A stretch of DNA of 64,000 nucleotides from the NCBI GenBank assembly GCA_022605955.1, contig JAKCOZ010000250.1, forward strand, positions 1 through 64,000. Reading direction: 5' to 3'. Below the pieces are notes generated by a model. It did no database searches. It saw only the letters and a list, made by a program, of their open reading frames with translations, and was not told where the DNA came from. Shown one piece after another: positions 1-11,030 of this stretch (the stretch's first letter is position 1; each line of letters opens with the position of its first letter). Origin of the DNA: Rallus limicola. Taxonomy: Eukaryota; Chordata; Aves; Gruiformes; Rallidae. Position numbers and translations under genes: made by a program.

Positions 1-3000
1 AGGTTCCAGGCATGTTCCCTCTTTCCAGGCAAAGGAAAAGGCTGAGAGCCAAAGTGACAGGGTCTGCTCGTGTGTCCTGTTAGGAGGTTTCAGACAAGCT
101 ATGCCTTTCAGGCCTAGCTTCTTTACTTTGGGAGTTATTGCTGGACGTTTAGCATGTTTTGAACTGCAGTCTGCTAGGGGCCGAGGAAAAAGCACCGTAG
201 GAGGTTCCAGGCATGTTCCCTCTTTCCAGGCAAAGGAAAAGGCTGAGAGCCAAAGTGACAGGGTCTGCTCGTGTGTCCTCTTAGGAGGTTTCAGACAAGC
301 CTATGCCTTTCAGGCCTAGCTTCTTTACTTTGGGAGTTATTGCTGGACGTTTAGCATGTTTTGAACTGCAGTCTGCTAGGGTCCGAGAAAAGCACCGTAG
401 GAGGTTCCAGGCATGTTCCCTCTTTCCAGGCAAAGGAAAAGGCTGAGAGCCAAAGTGACAGGGTCTGCTCGTGTGTGTCCTGTTAGGAGGTTTCAGACAA
501 GCTATGCCTTTCAGGCCTAGCTTCTTTACTTTGGGAGTTATTGCTGGACGTTTAGCATGTTTTGAACTGCAGTCTGCTAGGGGCCGAGAAAAGCACCGTA
601 GGAGGTTCCAGGCATGTTCCCTCTTTCCAGGCAAAGGAAAAGGCTGAGAGCCAAAGTGACAGGGTCTGCTCGTGTGTCCTGTTAGGAGGTTTCAGACAAG
701 CTATGCCTTTCAGGCCTAGCTTCTTTACTTTGGGAGTTATTGCTGGACGTTTAGCATGTTTTGAACTGCAGTCTGCTAGGGCCGAGAAAAGCACCGTAGG
801 AGGTTCCAGGCATGTTCCCTCTTTCCAGGCAAAGGAAAAGGCTGAGAGCCAAAGTGACAGGGTCTGCTCGTGTGTCCTGTTAGGAGGTTTCAGACAAGCT
901 ATGCCTTTCAGGCCTAGCTTCTTTACTTTGGAGTTATTGCTGGACGTTGAGCATGTTTATGAACTGCAGTCTGCTAGGGCCGAGAAAAGCACCGTAGGAG
1001 GTTCCAGGCATGTTCCCTCTTTCCAGGCAAAGGAAAAGGGCTGAGAGCCAAAGTGACAGGGTCTGCTCGTGTGTCCTGTTAGGAGGTTTCAGACAAGCTA
1101 TGCCTTTCAGTCCTAGCTTCTTTACTTTGGGAGTTATTGCTGGACGTTTAGCATGTTTTGAACTGCAGTCTGCTAGGGCCGAGAAAAGCACCGTAGGAGG
1201 TTCCAGGCATGTTCCCTCTTTCCAGGCAAAGGAAAAGGCTGAGAGCCAAAGTGACAGGGTCTGCTTGGTGTACTGTTAGGAGGTTTCAGACAAGCTATGC
1301 CTTTCAGTCCTAGCTTCTTTACTTTGGGAGTTATTGCTGGACATTTAGCATGTTTTGAACTGCAGTCTGCTAGGGCCGAGAAAAGCACTGTAGGAGGTAG
1401 CAGGTATGTTCCCTCTTTCCAGGCAATGGAAAAGGCTGAGAGCCAAAGTGACAGGGTCTGCTTGTGAGTCCTGTCTGAGGTTTCAGACAAGCTATGCCTT
1501 TCATGCCTAGCTTCTTTACTTTGGGAGTTATTGCTGGACGTTTAGCATGTTTTGAACTGCAGTCTGCTAGGGCCGAGGAAAAGCACTGTAGGAGGTTCCA
1601 GGCATGTTCCCTCTTTCCAGGCAAAGGAAAAGGCTGAGAGCCAAAGTGACAGGGTCTGCTGTGTGTCCTGTTAGGAGGTTTCAGACAAGCTATGCCTTTC
1701 AGGCCTAGCTTCTTTACTTTGGGAGTTATTGCTGGATGTTTAGCATGTTTTGAACTGCAGTCTGCTAGGGGCCGAGAAAAGCACTGTAGGAGGTTTCCAG
1801 GCATGTTCCCTCTTTCCAGGCAAAGGAAAAGGCTGAGAGCCAAAGTGACAGGGTCTGCTTGTGTGTCCTGTTAGGAGGTTTCAGACAAGCTATGCCTTTC
1901 ATGCCTAGCTTCTTTACTTTGGGAGTTATTGCTGGACGTTTAGCATGTTTTGAACTGCAGTCTGCTAGGGCCGAGAAAAAGCACCGTAGGAGGTTCCAGG
2001 CATGTTCCCTCTTTCCAGGCAAAGGAAAAGGCTGAGAGCCAAAGTGACAGGGTCTGCTTGTGTGTCCTGTTAGGAGGTTTCAGACAAGCTATGCCTTCAG
2101 GCCTAGCTTCTTTACTTTGGGAGTTATTGCTGGACGTTTAGCATGTTTTGAACTGCAGTCTGCTAGGGCCGAGGAAAAGCACCGTAGGAGGTTCCAGGCA
2201 TGTTCCCTCTTTCCAGGCAAAGGAAAAGGCTGAGAGCCAAAGTGACAGGGTCTGCTTGTGTGTCCTGTTAGGAGGTTTCAGACAAGCTATGCCTTTCATG
2301 CCTAGCTTCTTTACTTTGGGAGTTATTGCTGGACGGTTTAGCATGTTTTGAACTGCAGTCTGCTAGGGCCGAGAAAAGCACTGTAGGAGGTAGCAGGTAT
2401 GTTCCCTCTTTCCAGGCAAAGGAAATGGCTGAGAGCCAAAGTGACAGGGTCTGCTTGTGTGTCCTGTTAGGAGGTTTCAGACAAGCTATGCCTTTCAGGC
2501 CTAGCTTCTTTACTTTGGGAGTTATTGCTGGACGTTTAGCATGTTTTGAACTGCAGTCTGCTAGGGCCGAGAAGAAAAGCACTGTAGGAGGTTCCAGGCC
2601 TGTTCCCTCTTTCCAGGCAAAGGAAAAGGCTGAGAGCCAAAGTGACAGGGGTCTGCTTGTGTGTCCTGTTAGGAGGTTTCAGACAAGCTATGCCTTTCAG
2701 TCCTAGCTTCTTTACTTTGGGAGTTATTGCTGGACGTTTAGCATGTTTTGAACTGCAGTCTGCTAGGGCCGAGAAAAGCACCGTAGGAGGTTCCAGGCAT
2801 GTTCCCCTCTTTCCAGGCAAAGGAAAAGGCTGAGAGCCAAAGTGACAGGGTCCTGCTTGTGTGTCCTGTTAGGAGGTTTCAGACAAGCTATGCCTTTCAT
2901 GCCTAGCATTCTTTACTTTGGGAGTTATTGCTGGACGTTTAGCATGTTTTGAACTGCAGTCTGCTTGGGGCCGAGAAAAGCACCGTAGGAAGGTTCCAGG

Positions 3001-3057
3001 CATGTTCCCTCTTTCCAGGCAAAGGAAAAGGCTGAGAGCCAAAGTGACAGGGTCTGC

Positions 3058-5245
3058 TTGTCTGTCCTGTTAGGAGGTTTCAGACAAGCTATGCCTTTCA
3101 GTCCTAGCTTCTTTACTTTGGGAGTTATTGCTGGACGTTTAGCATGTTTTTGAACTGCAGTCTGCTAGGGCCGAGAAAAGCACCGTAGGAGGTTCCAGGC
3201 ATGTTCCCTCTTTCCAGGCAATAGGAAAAGGCTGAGCGCCAAAGTGACAGGGTCTGCTTGTGTGTCCTGTTAGGGGGTTTCAGACAAGCTATGCCTTTCA
3301 GTCCCTAGCTTCTTTACTTTGGGAGTTATTGCTGGACGTTTAGCATGTTTTGAACTGCAGTCTGCTAGGGCCGAGAAAAGCACTGTAGGAAGTAGCAGGT
3401 ATGTTCCCTCTTTCCAGGCAAAGGAAAAGGCTGAGAGCCAACAGTGACAGGGTCTGCTTGTGTGTCCTGTTAGGAGGCTTTCAGACAAGCTATGCCTTTC
3501 AGGCCTAGCTTCTTTACTTTGGGAGTTATTGCTGGACGTTTAGCATGTGTTGAACTGCAGTCTGCTAGGGCCGAGGAAAAGCACCGTAGGAGGTTCCAGG
3601 CATGTTCCCTCTTTCCAGGCAAAGGAAAGGCTGAGAGCCAAAGTGACAGGGTCTGCTTGTGTGTCCTGTTAGGAGGTTTCAGACAAGCTATGCCTTCTGT
3701 CCTAGCTTCTTTACTTTGGGAGTTATTGCTGGACGTTTAGCATGTTTTCAACTGCAGTCTGCTAGGGCCGAGAAAAGCACCGTAGGAGGTTCCAGGCATG
3801 GTTCCCTCTTTCCAGGCAAAGGAAAAGGCTGAGAGCCAAAGTGACAGGGTCTGCTTGTGTGTCCTGTTAGGAGGTTTCAGACAAGCTATGCCTTTCAGGC
3901 CTAGCTTCTTTACTTTGGGAGTTATTGCTGGACGTTTAGCATGTTTTGAACTGCAGTCTGCTAGGGCCGAGAAAAGCACCGTAGGAGGTTCCAGGCATGT
4001 TCCCTCTTTCCAGGCAAAGGAAAAGGCTGAGAGCCAAAGTGACAGGGTCTGCTCGTGTGTCCTGTTAGGAGGTTTCAGACAAGCTATGCCTTTCATGCCT
4101 AGCTTCTTTACTTTGGGAGTTATTGCTGGACGTTTAGCATGTTTTGAACTGCAGTCTGCTAGGGCCGAGAAAAGCACCGTAGGAGGTTCCAGGCATGTTC
4201 CCTCTTTCCAGGCAAAGGAAAAGGCTGAGAGCCAAAGTGACAGGGTCTGCCTTGTGTGTCCTGTTAGGAGGTTTCAGACAAGCTATGCCTTTCATGCCTA
4301 GCTTCTTTACTTTGGGAGTTATTGCTGGACGTTTAGCATGTTTTGAACTGCAGTCTGCTAGGGGCCGGAGAAAAGCACCGTAGGTGGTTCCAGGCATGTT
4401 CCCTCTTTCCAGGCAAAGGAAAAGGCTGAGAGCCAAAGTGACAGGGTCTGCTTGTGTGTCCTGTTAGGAGGTTTCAGACAAGCTATGCCTTTCAGTCCTA
4501 GCTTCTTTACTTTGGGAGTTATTGCTGGACGTTTAGCATGTTTTGAACTGCAGTCTGCTAGGGCCGAGAAAAGCACCGTAGGAGGTTCCAGGCATGTTCC
4601 CTCTTTCCAGGCAAAGGAAAAGGCTGAGAGCCAAAGTGACAGGGTCTGCTTGTGTGTCCTGTTAGGAGGTTTCAGACAAGCTATGCCTTTCAGGCCTAGC
4701 TTCTTTACTTTGGGAGTTATTGCTGGACGTTTAGCATGTTTTGAACTGCAGTCCTGCTAGGGCCGAGAAAAGCACCGTAGGAGGTTCCAGGCATGTTCCC
4801 TCTTTCCAGGCAAAGGAAAAGGCTGAGAGCCAAAGTGACAGGGTCTGCTTGTGTGTCCTGTTAGGAGGTTTCAGACAAGCTATGCCTTTCATGCCTAGCT
4901 TCTTTTACTTAGGGAGTTATTGCTGGACGTTTAGCATGTTTTGAACTGCAGTCTGCTAGGGCCGAGAAAAGCACCGTAGGAGGTTCCAGGCATGTCCCTC
5001 TTTCCAGGCAAAGGAAAAGGCTGAGAGCCAAAGTGACAGGGTCTGCTTGTGTGTCCTGTTAGGAGGTTTCAGACAAGCTATGCCTTTCATGCCTAGCTTC
5101 TTTACTTTGGGAGTTATTGCTGGACGTTTAGCATGTTTTGAACTGCAGTCTGCTAGGGCCGAGAAAAGCACCGTAGGAGGTTCCAGGCATGTTCCCTCTT
5201 TCCAGGCAAAGGAAAAGGCTGAGAGCCAAAGTGACAGGGGTCTGC
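3058..5245. repeat. 11-monomer tandem duplication, copy 1
   Basis: The block opens with the variant cttgtctgtcc near 3058. It then carries, in order, gagcgcc (about 3234), agggggttt (3272), gaagtagcaggta (3388), gcatgtgttgaac (3547), ttttcaactg (3749) and taggtggttcc (4382). The same marker series recurs about 2,190 bp later, which is 11 x 198 plus net indels. The shared substitutions make this a real duplication or HOR unit rather than chance similarity of monomers. Confidence 0.75.
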
Positions 5246-7240
5246 TTGTCTGTCCTGTTAGGAGGTTTCAGACAAGCTATGCCTTTCAGTCCTAGCTTCT
5301 TTACTTTGGGAGTTATTGCTGGACGTTTAGCATGTTTTGAACTTGCAGTCTGCTAGGGCCGAGAAAAGCACCGTAGGAGGTTCCAGGCATGTTCCCCTCT
5401 TTCCAGGCAAAGGAAAAGGCTGAGCGCCAAAGTGACAGGGTCTGCTTGTTGTGTCCTGTTAGGGGGTTTCAGACAAGCTATGCCTTTCATGCCTAGCTTC
5501 TTTACTTTGGGAGTTATTGCTGGACGTTTAGCATGTTTTGAACTGCAGTCTGCTAGGGCCGAGAAAAGCAACTGTAGGAAGTAGCAGGTATGTTCCCTCT
5601 TTCCAGGCAAAGGAAAAGGCTGAGAGCCAAAGTGACAGGGTCTGCTTGTGTGTCCTGTTAGGAGGTTTCAGACAAGCTATGCCTTTCAGGCCTAGCTTTC
5701 TTTACTTTGGGAGTTATTGCTGGACGTTTAGCATGTGTTGAACTGCAGTCTGCTAGGGCCGAGAAAAGCACCGTAGGAGGTTCCAGGCATGTTCCCTCTT
5801 TCCAGGCAAAGGCAAAAGGCTGAGAGCCAAAGTGACAGGGTCTGCTTGTGTGTCCTGTTAGGAGGTTTCAGACAAGCTATGCCTTTCAGTCCTAGCTTCT
5901 TTACTTTGGGAGTTATTGCTGGACGTTTAGCATGTTTTCAACTGCAGTCTGCTAGGGCCGAGAAAAGCACCGTAGGGAGGTTCCAGGCATGTTCCCTCTT
6001 TCCAGGCAAAGGAAAAGGCTGAGAGCCAAAGTGACAGGGTCCTGCTTGTGTGTCCTGTTAGGAGGTTTCAGACAAGCTATGCCTTTCAGGCCTAGCTTCT
6101 TTACTTTGGGAGTTAATTGCTGGACGTTTAGCATGTTTTTGAACTGCAGTCTGCTAGGGCCGAGAAAAGCACCGTAGGAGGTTCCAGGCATGTTCCCTCT
6201 TTCCAGGCAAAGGAAAAGGCTGAGAGCCAAAGTGACAGGGTCTGCTTGTGAGTCCTGTTAGGAGGTTTCAGACAAGCTATGCCTTTCATGCCTAGCTTCT
6301 TTACTTTGGGAGTTATTGCTGGACGTTTAGCATGTTTTGAACTGCAGTCTGCCTAGGGCCGAGAAAAGCACCGTAGGAGGTTCCAGGCATGTTCCCTCTT
6401 TCCAGGCAAAGGAAAAGGCTGAGAGCCAAAGTGACAGGGTCTGCTTGTGTGTCCTGTTAGGAGGTTTCAGACAAGCTATGCCTTTCATGCCTAGCTTCTT
6501 TACTTTGGGAGTTATTGCTGGACGTTTAGCATGTTTTGAACTGCAGTCTGCTAGGGCCGAGAAAAGCACCGTAGGTGGTTCCAGGCATGTTCCCTCTTTC
6601 CAGGCAAAGGAAAAGGCTGAGAGCCAAAGTGACAGGGTCTGCTTGTGTGTCCTGTTAGGAGGTTTCAGACAAGCTATGCCTTTCAGTCCTAGCTTCTTTA
6701 CTTTGGGAGTTATTGCTGGACGTTTAGCATGTTTTGAACTGCAGTCTGCTAGGGCCGAGAAAAGCACCGTAGGAGGTTCCAGGCATGTTCCCTCTTTCCA
6801 GGCAAAGGAAAAGGCTGAGAGCCAAAGTGACAGGGTCTGCTTGTGTGTCCTGTTAGGAGGTTTCAGACAAGCTATGCCTTTCAGGCCTAGCTTCTTTACT
6901 TTGGGAGTTATTGCTGGACGTTTAGCATGTTTTGAACTGCAGTCTGCTAGGGCCGAGAAAAGCACCGTAGGAGGTTCCAGGCATGTTCCCTCTTTCCAGG
7001 CAAAGGAAAAGGCTGAGAGCCAAAGTGACAGGGTCTGCTCGTGTGTCCTGTTAGGAGGTTTCAGACAAGCTATGCCTTTCATGCCTAGCTTCTTTACTTT
7101 GGGAGTTATTGCTGGACGTTTAGCATGTTTTGAACTGCAGTCTGCTAGGGCCGAGAAAAGCACCGTAGGAGGTTCCAGGCATGTTCCCTCTTTCCAGGCA
7201 AAGGAAAAGGCTGAGAGCCAAAGTGACAGGGTCTGCTTGG
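5246..7240. repeat. 11-monomer tandem duplication, copy 2 (partial)
   Basis: This repeats the marker order of 3058-5245: cttgtctgtcc (about 5246), gagcgcc (5422), agggggttt (5460), gaagtagcaggta (5578), gcatgtgttgaac (5732), ttttcaactg (5936) and gtaggtggttcc (6571). Differences include an M-type site where copy 1 has S-type, and cttgtgagtcc near 6246. The indels I compared are not shared with copy 1. A related but shorter marker series (cttgtctgtcc, gagcgcc, gggggttt, tagcaggta, ttttcaactg) recurs at 16,347-17,630. Confidence 0.7.
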
Positions 7241-7268
7241 TGTCCTGTTAGGAGGTTTCAGACAAGCT

Positions 7269-7466
7269 ATGCCTTTCAGTCCTAGCTTCTTTACTTTGGG
7301 AGTTATTGCTGGACGTTTAGCATGTTTTGAACTGCAGTCTGCTAGGGCCGAGAAAAGCACCGTAGGAGGTTCCAGGCATGTTCCCTCTTTCCAGGCAAAG
7401 GAAAAGGCTGAGAGCCAAAGTGACAGGGTCTGCTTGTGTGTCCTGTTAGGAGGTTTCAGACAAGCT
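7269..7466. repeat. Reference 198-bp monomer (S-type)
   Basis: This is a clean monomer used here as the phase reference, beginning at 'atgcctttcagtcc'. It has a PstI site at 7332-7337 inside the 8-bp palindrome actgcagt, and CpG dinucleotides at 7314, 7349 and 7361. A fourth CpG appears when position 7435 is C instead of T. The most variable site is three bases at 7278-7280: agt here (S-type), agg (R-type, which creates a StuI site aggcct) or atg (M-type). The unit contains a 9-bp direct repeat, ttccaggca, at a 19-bp interval, and two related stretches that share taggaggtt followed by cag. No CENP-B box (core TTCG...A..CGGG) is present. Confidence 0.9.
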
Positions 7467-7664
7467 ATGCCTTTCAGTCCTAGCTTCTTTACTTTGGGAG
7501 TTATTGCTGGACGTTTAGCATGTTTTGAACTGCAGTCTGCTAGGGCCGAGAAAAGCACCGTAGGAGGTTCCAGGCATGTTCCCTCTTTCCAGGCAAAGGA
7601 AAAGGCTGAGAGCCAAAGTGACAGGGTCTGCTTGTGTGTCCTGTTAGGAGGTTTCAGACAAGCT

Positions 7665-10600
7665 ATGCCTTTCAGTCCTAGCTTCTTTACTTTGGGAGTT
7701 ATTGCTGGACGTTTAGCATGTTTTGAACTGCAGTCTGCTAGGGCCGAGAAAAGCACCGTAGGAGGTTCCAGGCATGTTCCCTCTTTCCAGGCAAAGGAAA
7801 AGGCTGAGAGCCAAAGTGACAGGGTCTGCTTGTGTGTCCTGTTAGGAGGTTTCAGACAAGCTATGCCTTTCAGTCCTAGCTTCTTTACTTTGGGAGTTAT
7901 TGCTGGACGTTTAGCATGTTTTGAACTGCAGTCTGCTAGGGCCGAGAAAAGCACCGTAGGAGGTTCCAGGCATGTTCCCTCTTTCCAGGCAAAGGAAAAG
8001 GCTGAGAGCCAAAGTGACAGGGTCTGCTTGTGTGTCCTGTTAGGAGGTTTCAGACAAGCTATGCCTTTCAGGCCTAGCTTCTTTACTTTGGGAGTTATTG
8101 CTGGACGTTTAGCATGTTTTGAACTGCAGTCTGCTAGGGCCGAGAAAAGCACTGTAGGAGGTAGCAGGTATGTTCCCTCTTTCCAGGCAAAGGAAAAGGC
8201 TGAGAGCCAAAGTGACAGGGTGTGCTTGTGTGTCCTGTTAGGAGGTTTCAGACAAGCTATGCCTTTCAGGCCTAGCTTCTTTACTTTGGGAGTTATTGCT
8301 GGACGTTTAGCATGTTTTGAACTGCAGTCTGCTAGGGCCGAGAAAAGCACCGTAGGAGGTTCCAGGCATGTTCCCTCTTTCCAGGCAAAGGAAAAGGCTG
8401 AGAGCCAAAGTGACAGGGTCTGCTCGTGTGTCCTGTTAGGAGGTTTCAGACAAGCTATGCCTTTCAGTCCTAGCTTCTTTACTTTGGGAGTTATTGCTGG
8501 ACATTTAGCATGTTTTGAACTGCAGTCTGCTAGGGCCGAGAAAAGCACCGTAGGAGGTTCCAGGCATGTTCCCTCTTTCCAGGCAAAGGAAAAGGCTGAG
8601 AGCCAAAGTGACAGGGTCTGCTTGTGAGTCCTGTTAGGAGGTTTCAGACAAGCTATGCCTTTCAGGCCTAGCTTCTTTACTTTGGGAGTTATTGCTGGAC
8701 GTTTAGCATGTTTTGAACTGCAGTCTGCTAGGGCCGAGAAAAGCACCGTAGGAGGTTCCAGGCATGTTCCCTCTTTCCAGGCAAAGGAAAAGGCTGAGAG
8801 CCAAAGTGACAGGGTCTGCTTGTGTGTCCTGTTAGGAGGTTTCAGACAAGCTATGCCTTTCAGTCCTAGCTTCTTTACTTTGGGAGTTATTGCTGGACGT
8901 TTAGCATGTTTTGAACTGCAGTCTGCTAGGGCCGAGAAAAGCACCGTAGGAGGTTCCAGGCATGTTCCCTCTTTCCAGGCAAAGGAAAAGGCTGAGAGCC
9001 AAAGTGACAGGGTCTGCTTGTGTGTCCTGTTAGGAGGTTTCAGACAAGCTATGCCTTTCAGGCCTAGCTTCTTTACTTTGGGAGTTATTGCTGGACGTTT
9101 AGCATGTTTTGAACTGCAGTCTGCTAGGGCCGAGAAAAGCACTGTAGGAGGTAGCAGGTATGTTCCCTCTTTCCAGGCAATGGAAAAGGCTGAGAGCCAA
9201 AGTGACAGGGTCTGCTTGTGTGTCCTGTTAGGAGGTTTCAGACAAGCTATGCCTTTCAGGCCTAGCTTCTTTACTTTGGGAGTTATTGCTGGACGTTTAG
9301 CATGTTTTGAACTGCAGTCTGCTAGGGCCGAGAAAAGCACCGTAGGTGGTTCCAGGCATGTTCCCTCTTTCCAGGCAAAGGAAAAGGCTGAGAGCCAAAG
9401 TGACAGGGTCTGCTTGTGTGTCCTGTTAGGAGGTTTCAGACAAGCTATGCCTTTCAGTCCTAGCTTCTTTACTTTGGGAGTTATTGCTGGACATTTAGCA
9501 TGTTTTGAACTGCAGTCTGCTAGGGCCGAGAAAAGCACCGTAGGAGGTTCCAGGCATGTTCCCTCTTTCCAGGCAAAGGAAAAGGCTGAGAGCCAAAGTG
9601 ACAGGGTCTGCTTGTGTGTCCTGTTAGGAGGTTTCAGACAAGCTATGCCTTTCAGTCCTAGCTTCTTTACTTTGGGAGTTATTGCTGGACGTTTAGCATG
9701 TTTTGAACTGCAGTCTGCTAGGGCCGAGAAAAGCACCGTAGGAGGTTCCAGGCATGTTCCCTCTTTCCAGGCAAAGGAAAAGGCTGAGAGCCAAAGTGAC
9801 AGGGTCTGCTTGTGTGTCCTGTTAGGAGGTTTCAGACAAGCTATGCCTTTCAGGCCTAGCTTCTTTACTTTGGGAGTTATTGCTGGACGTTTAGCATGTT
9901 TTGAACTGCAGTCTGCTAGGGCCGAGAAAAGCACCGTAGGAGGTTCCAGGCATGTTCCCTCTTTCCAGGCAAAGGAAAAGGCTGAGAGCCAAAGTGACAG
10001 GGTCTGCTTGTGTGTCCTGTTAGGAGGTTTCAGACAAGCTATGCCTTTCAGTCCTAGCTTCTTTACTTTGGGAGTTATTGCTGGACGTTTAGCATGTTTT
10101 GAACTGCAGTCTGCTAGGGCCGAGAAAAGCACCGTAGGAGGTTCCAGGCATGTTCCCTCTTTCCAGGCAAAGGAAAAGGCTGAGAGCCAAAGTGACAGGG
10201 TCTGCTTGTGTGTCCTGTTAGGAGGTTTCAGACAAGCTATGCCTTTCAGGCCTAGCTTCTTTACTTTGCGAGTTATTGCTGGACGTTTAGCATGTTTTGA
10301 ACTGCAGTCTGCTAGGGCCGAGAAAAGCACCGTAGGAGGTTCCAGGCATGTTCCCTCTTTCCAGGCAAAGGAAAAGGCTGAGAGCCAAAGTGACAGGGTC
10401 TGCTTGTGTGTCCTGTTAGGAGGTTTCAGACAAGCTATGCCTTTCAGTCCTAGCTTCTTTACTTTGGGAGTTATTGCTGGACGTTTAGCATGTTTTGAAC
10501 TGCAGTCTGCTAGGGCCGAGAAAAGCACCGTAGGAGGTTCCAGGCATGTTCCCTCTTTCCAAGCAAAGGAAAAGGCTGAGAGCCAAAGTGACAGGGTCTG

Positions 10601-11030
10601 CTTGTGTGTCCTGTTAGGAGGTTTCAGACAAGCTATGCCTTTCAGGCCTAGCTTCTTTACTTTGGGAGTTATTGCTGGACGTTTAGCATGTTTTGAACTG
10701 CAGTCTGCTAGGGCCGAGAAAAGCACCGTAGGAGGTTCCAGGCATGTTCCCTCTTTCCAGGCAAAGGAAAAGGCTGAGAGCCAAAGTGACAGGGTCTGCT
10801 TGTGTGTCCTGTTAGGAGGTTTCAGACAAGCTATGCCTTTCAGTCCTAGCTTCTTTACTTTGGGAGTTATTGCTGGACGTTTAGCATGTTTTGAACTGCT
10901 GTCTGCTAGGGCCGAGAAAAGCACCGTAGGAGGTTCCAGGCATGTTCCCTCTTTCCAGGCAAAGGAAAAGGCTGAGAGCCAAAGTGACAGGGTCTGCTTG
11001 TGTGTCCTGTTAGGAGGTTTCAGACAAGCT
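7665..11030. repeat. 17-monomer higher-order repeat (3,366 bp), copy 1
   Basis: Seventeen successive monomers show a variant pattern that recurs exactly 3,366 bp later. Diagnostic positions in this copy are the synonymous-looking change gggtgtgc (8221), cgtg (near 8424), the TGA-creating tgtgag (8625-8627), caatggaaaag (near 9180), gtaggtggttcc (near 9352), ccaagcaaag (10561) and gaactgctg (10900). Monomer R/S/M types run S S R R S R S R R S S R S R S R S. This is a multi-monomer HOR of the kind known from alpha satellite, seen here directly from shared variants. Confidence 0.88.
8056..8080. repeat. Imperfect dyad (hairpin-capable) in R-type monomers
   Basis: The 25 bases can pair as aagcta/tagctt (6 bp), one t-c mismatch, then gcc/ggc (3 bp), around a tttca loop. 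This is one example of an element present in every R-type monomer at five bases upstream of the reference ATG. In M-type and S-type monomers the variable base falls in the right arm and removes one of the three inner pairs. The pairing is read directly; any role in cruciform formation or centromere identity is inference. Confidence 0.6.

Larger units (their letters stand above)
1..7240. repeat. Indel-rich satellite segment at the left end
   Basis: This is the same satellite, but its copies carry many private small indels. Examples are an extra g at about 184, gtgtgtgtcc near 476, a missing g near 931, gagaagaaaagc near 2571, tagcattctt near 2908, caacagtgac near 3450, and gcctaggg near 6352; the last is near 7238 (cttggtgtcc). 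Many lie in homopolymer runs. To the right of 7,240 such indels almost vanish. Reading frames here therefore break every few hundred bases. Either this is a decayed array edge or lower-accuracy consensus sequence; I favour the second because HOR substitutions are shared between copies here while the indels I compared are not. Confidence 0.85.

Noticed and set aside
7361..7380. RNA polymerase III B-box-like ggttccaggca (tRNA or SINE origin)
   Set aside because: It lacks the GGTTCGA core, there is no matching A box at a suitable distance, and no cloverleaf can be formed.
7269..7466. CENP-B box in the monomer
   Set aside because: No TTCG...A..CGGG core or its reverse complement is present in the consensus; the monomer has no ttcg at all.
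7269..7466. Monomer built as an old dimer of about 99 bp
   Set aside because: The two taggaggtt...cag stretches are related, but they lie about 82 bp apart and the rest of the halves do not align by eye. Only short internal repeats can be supported.
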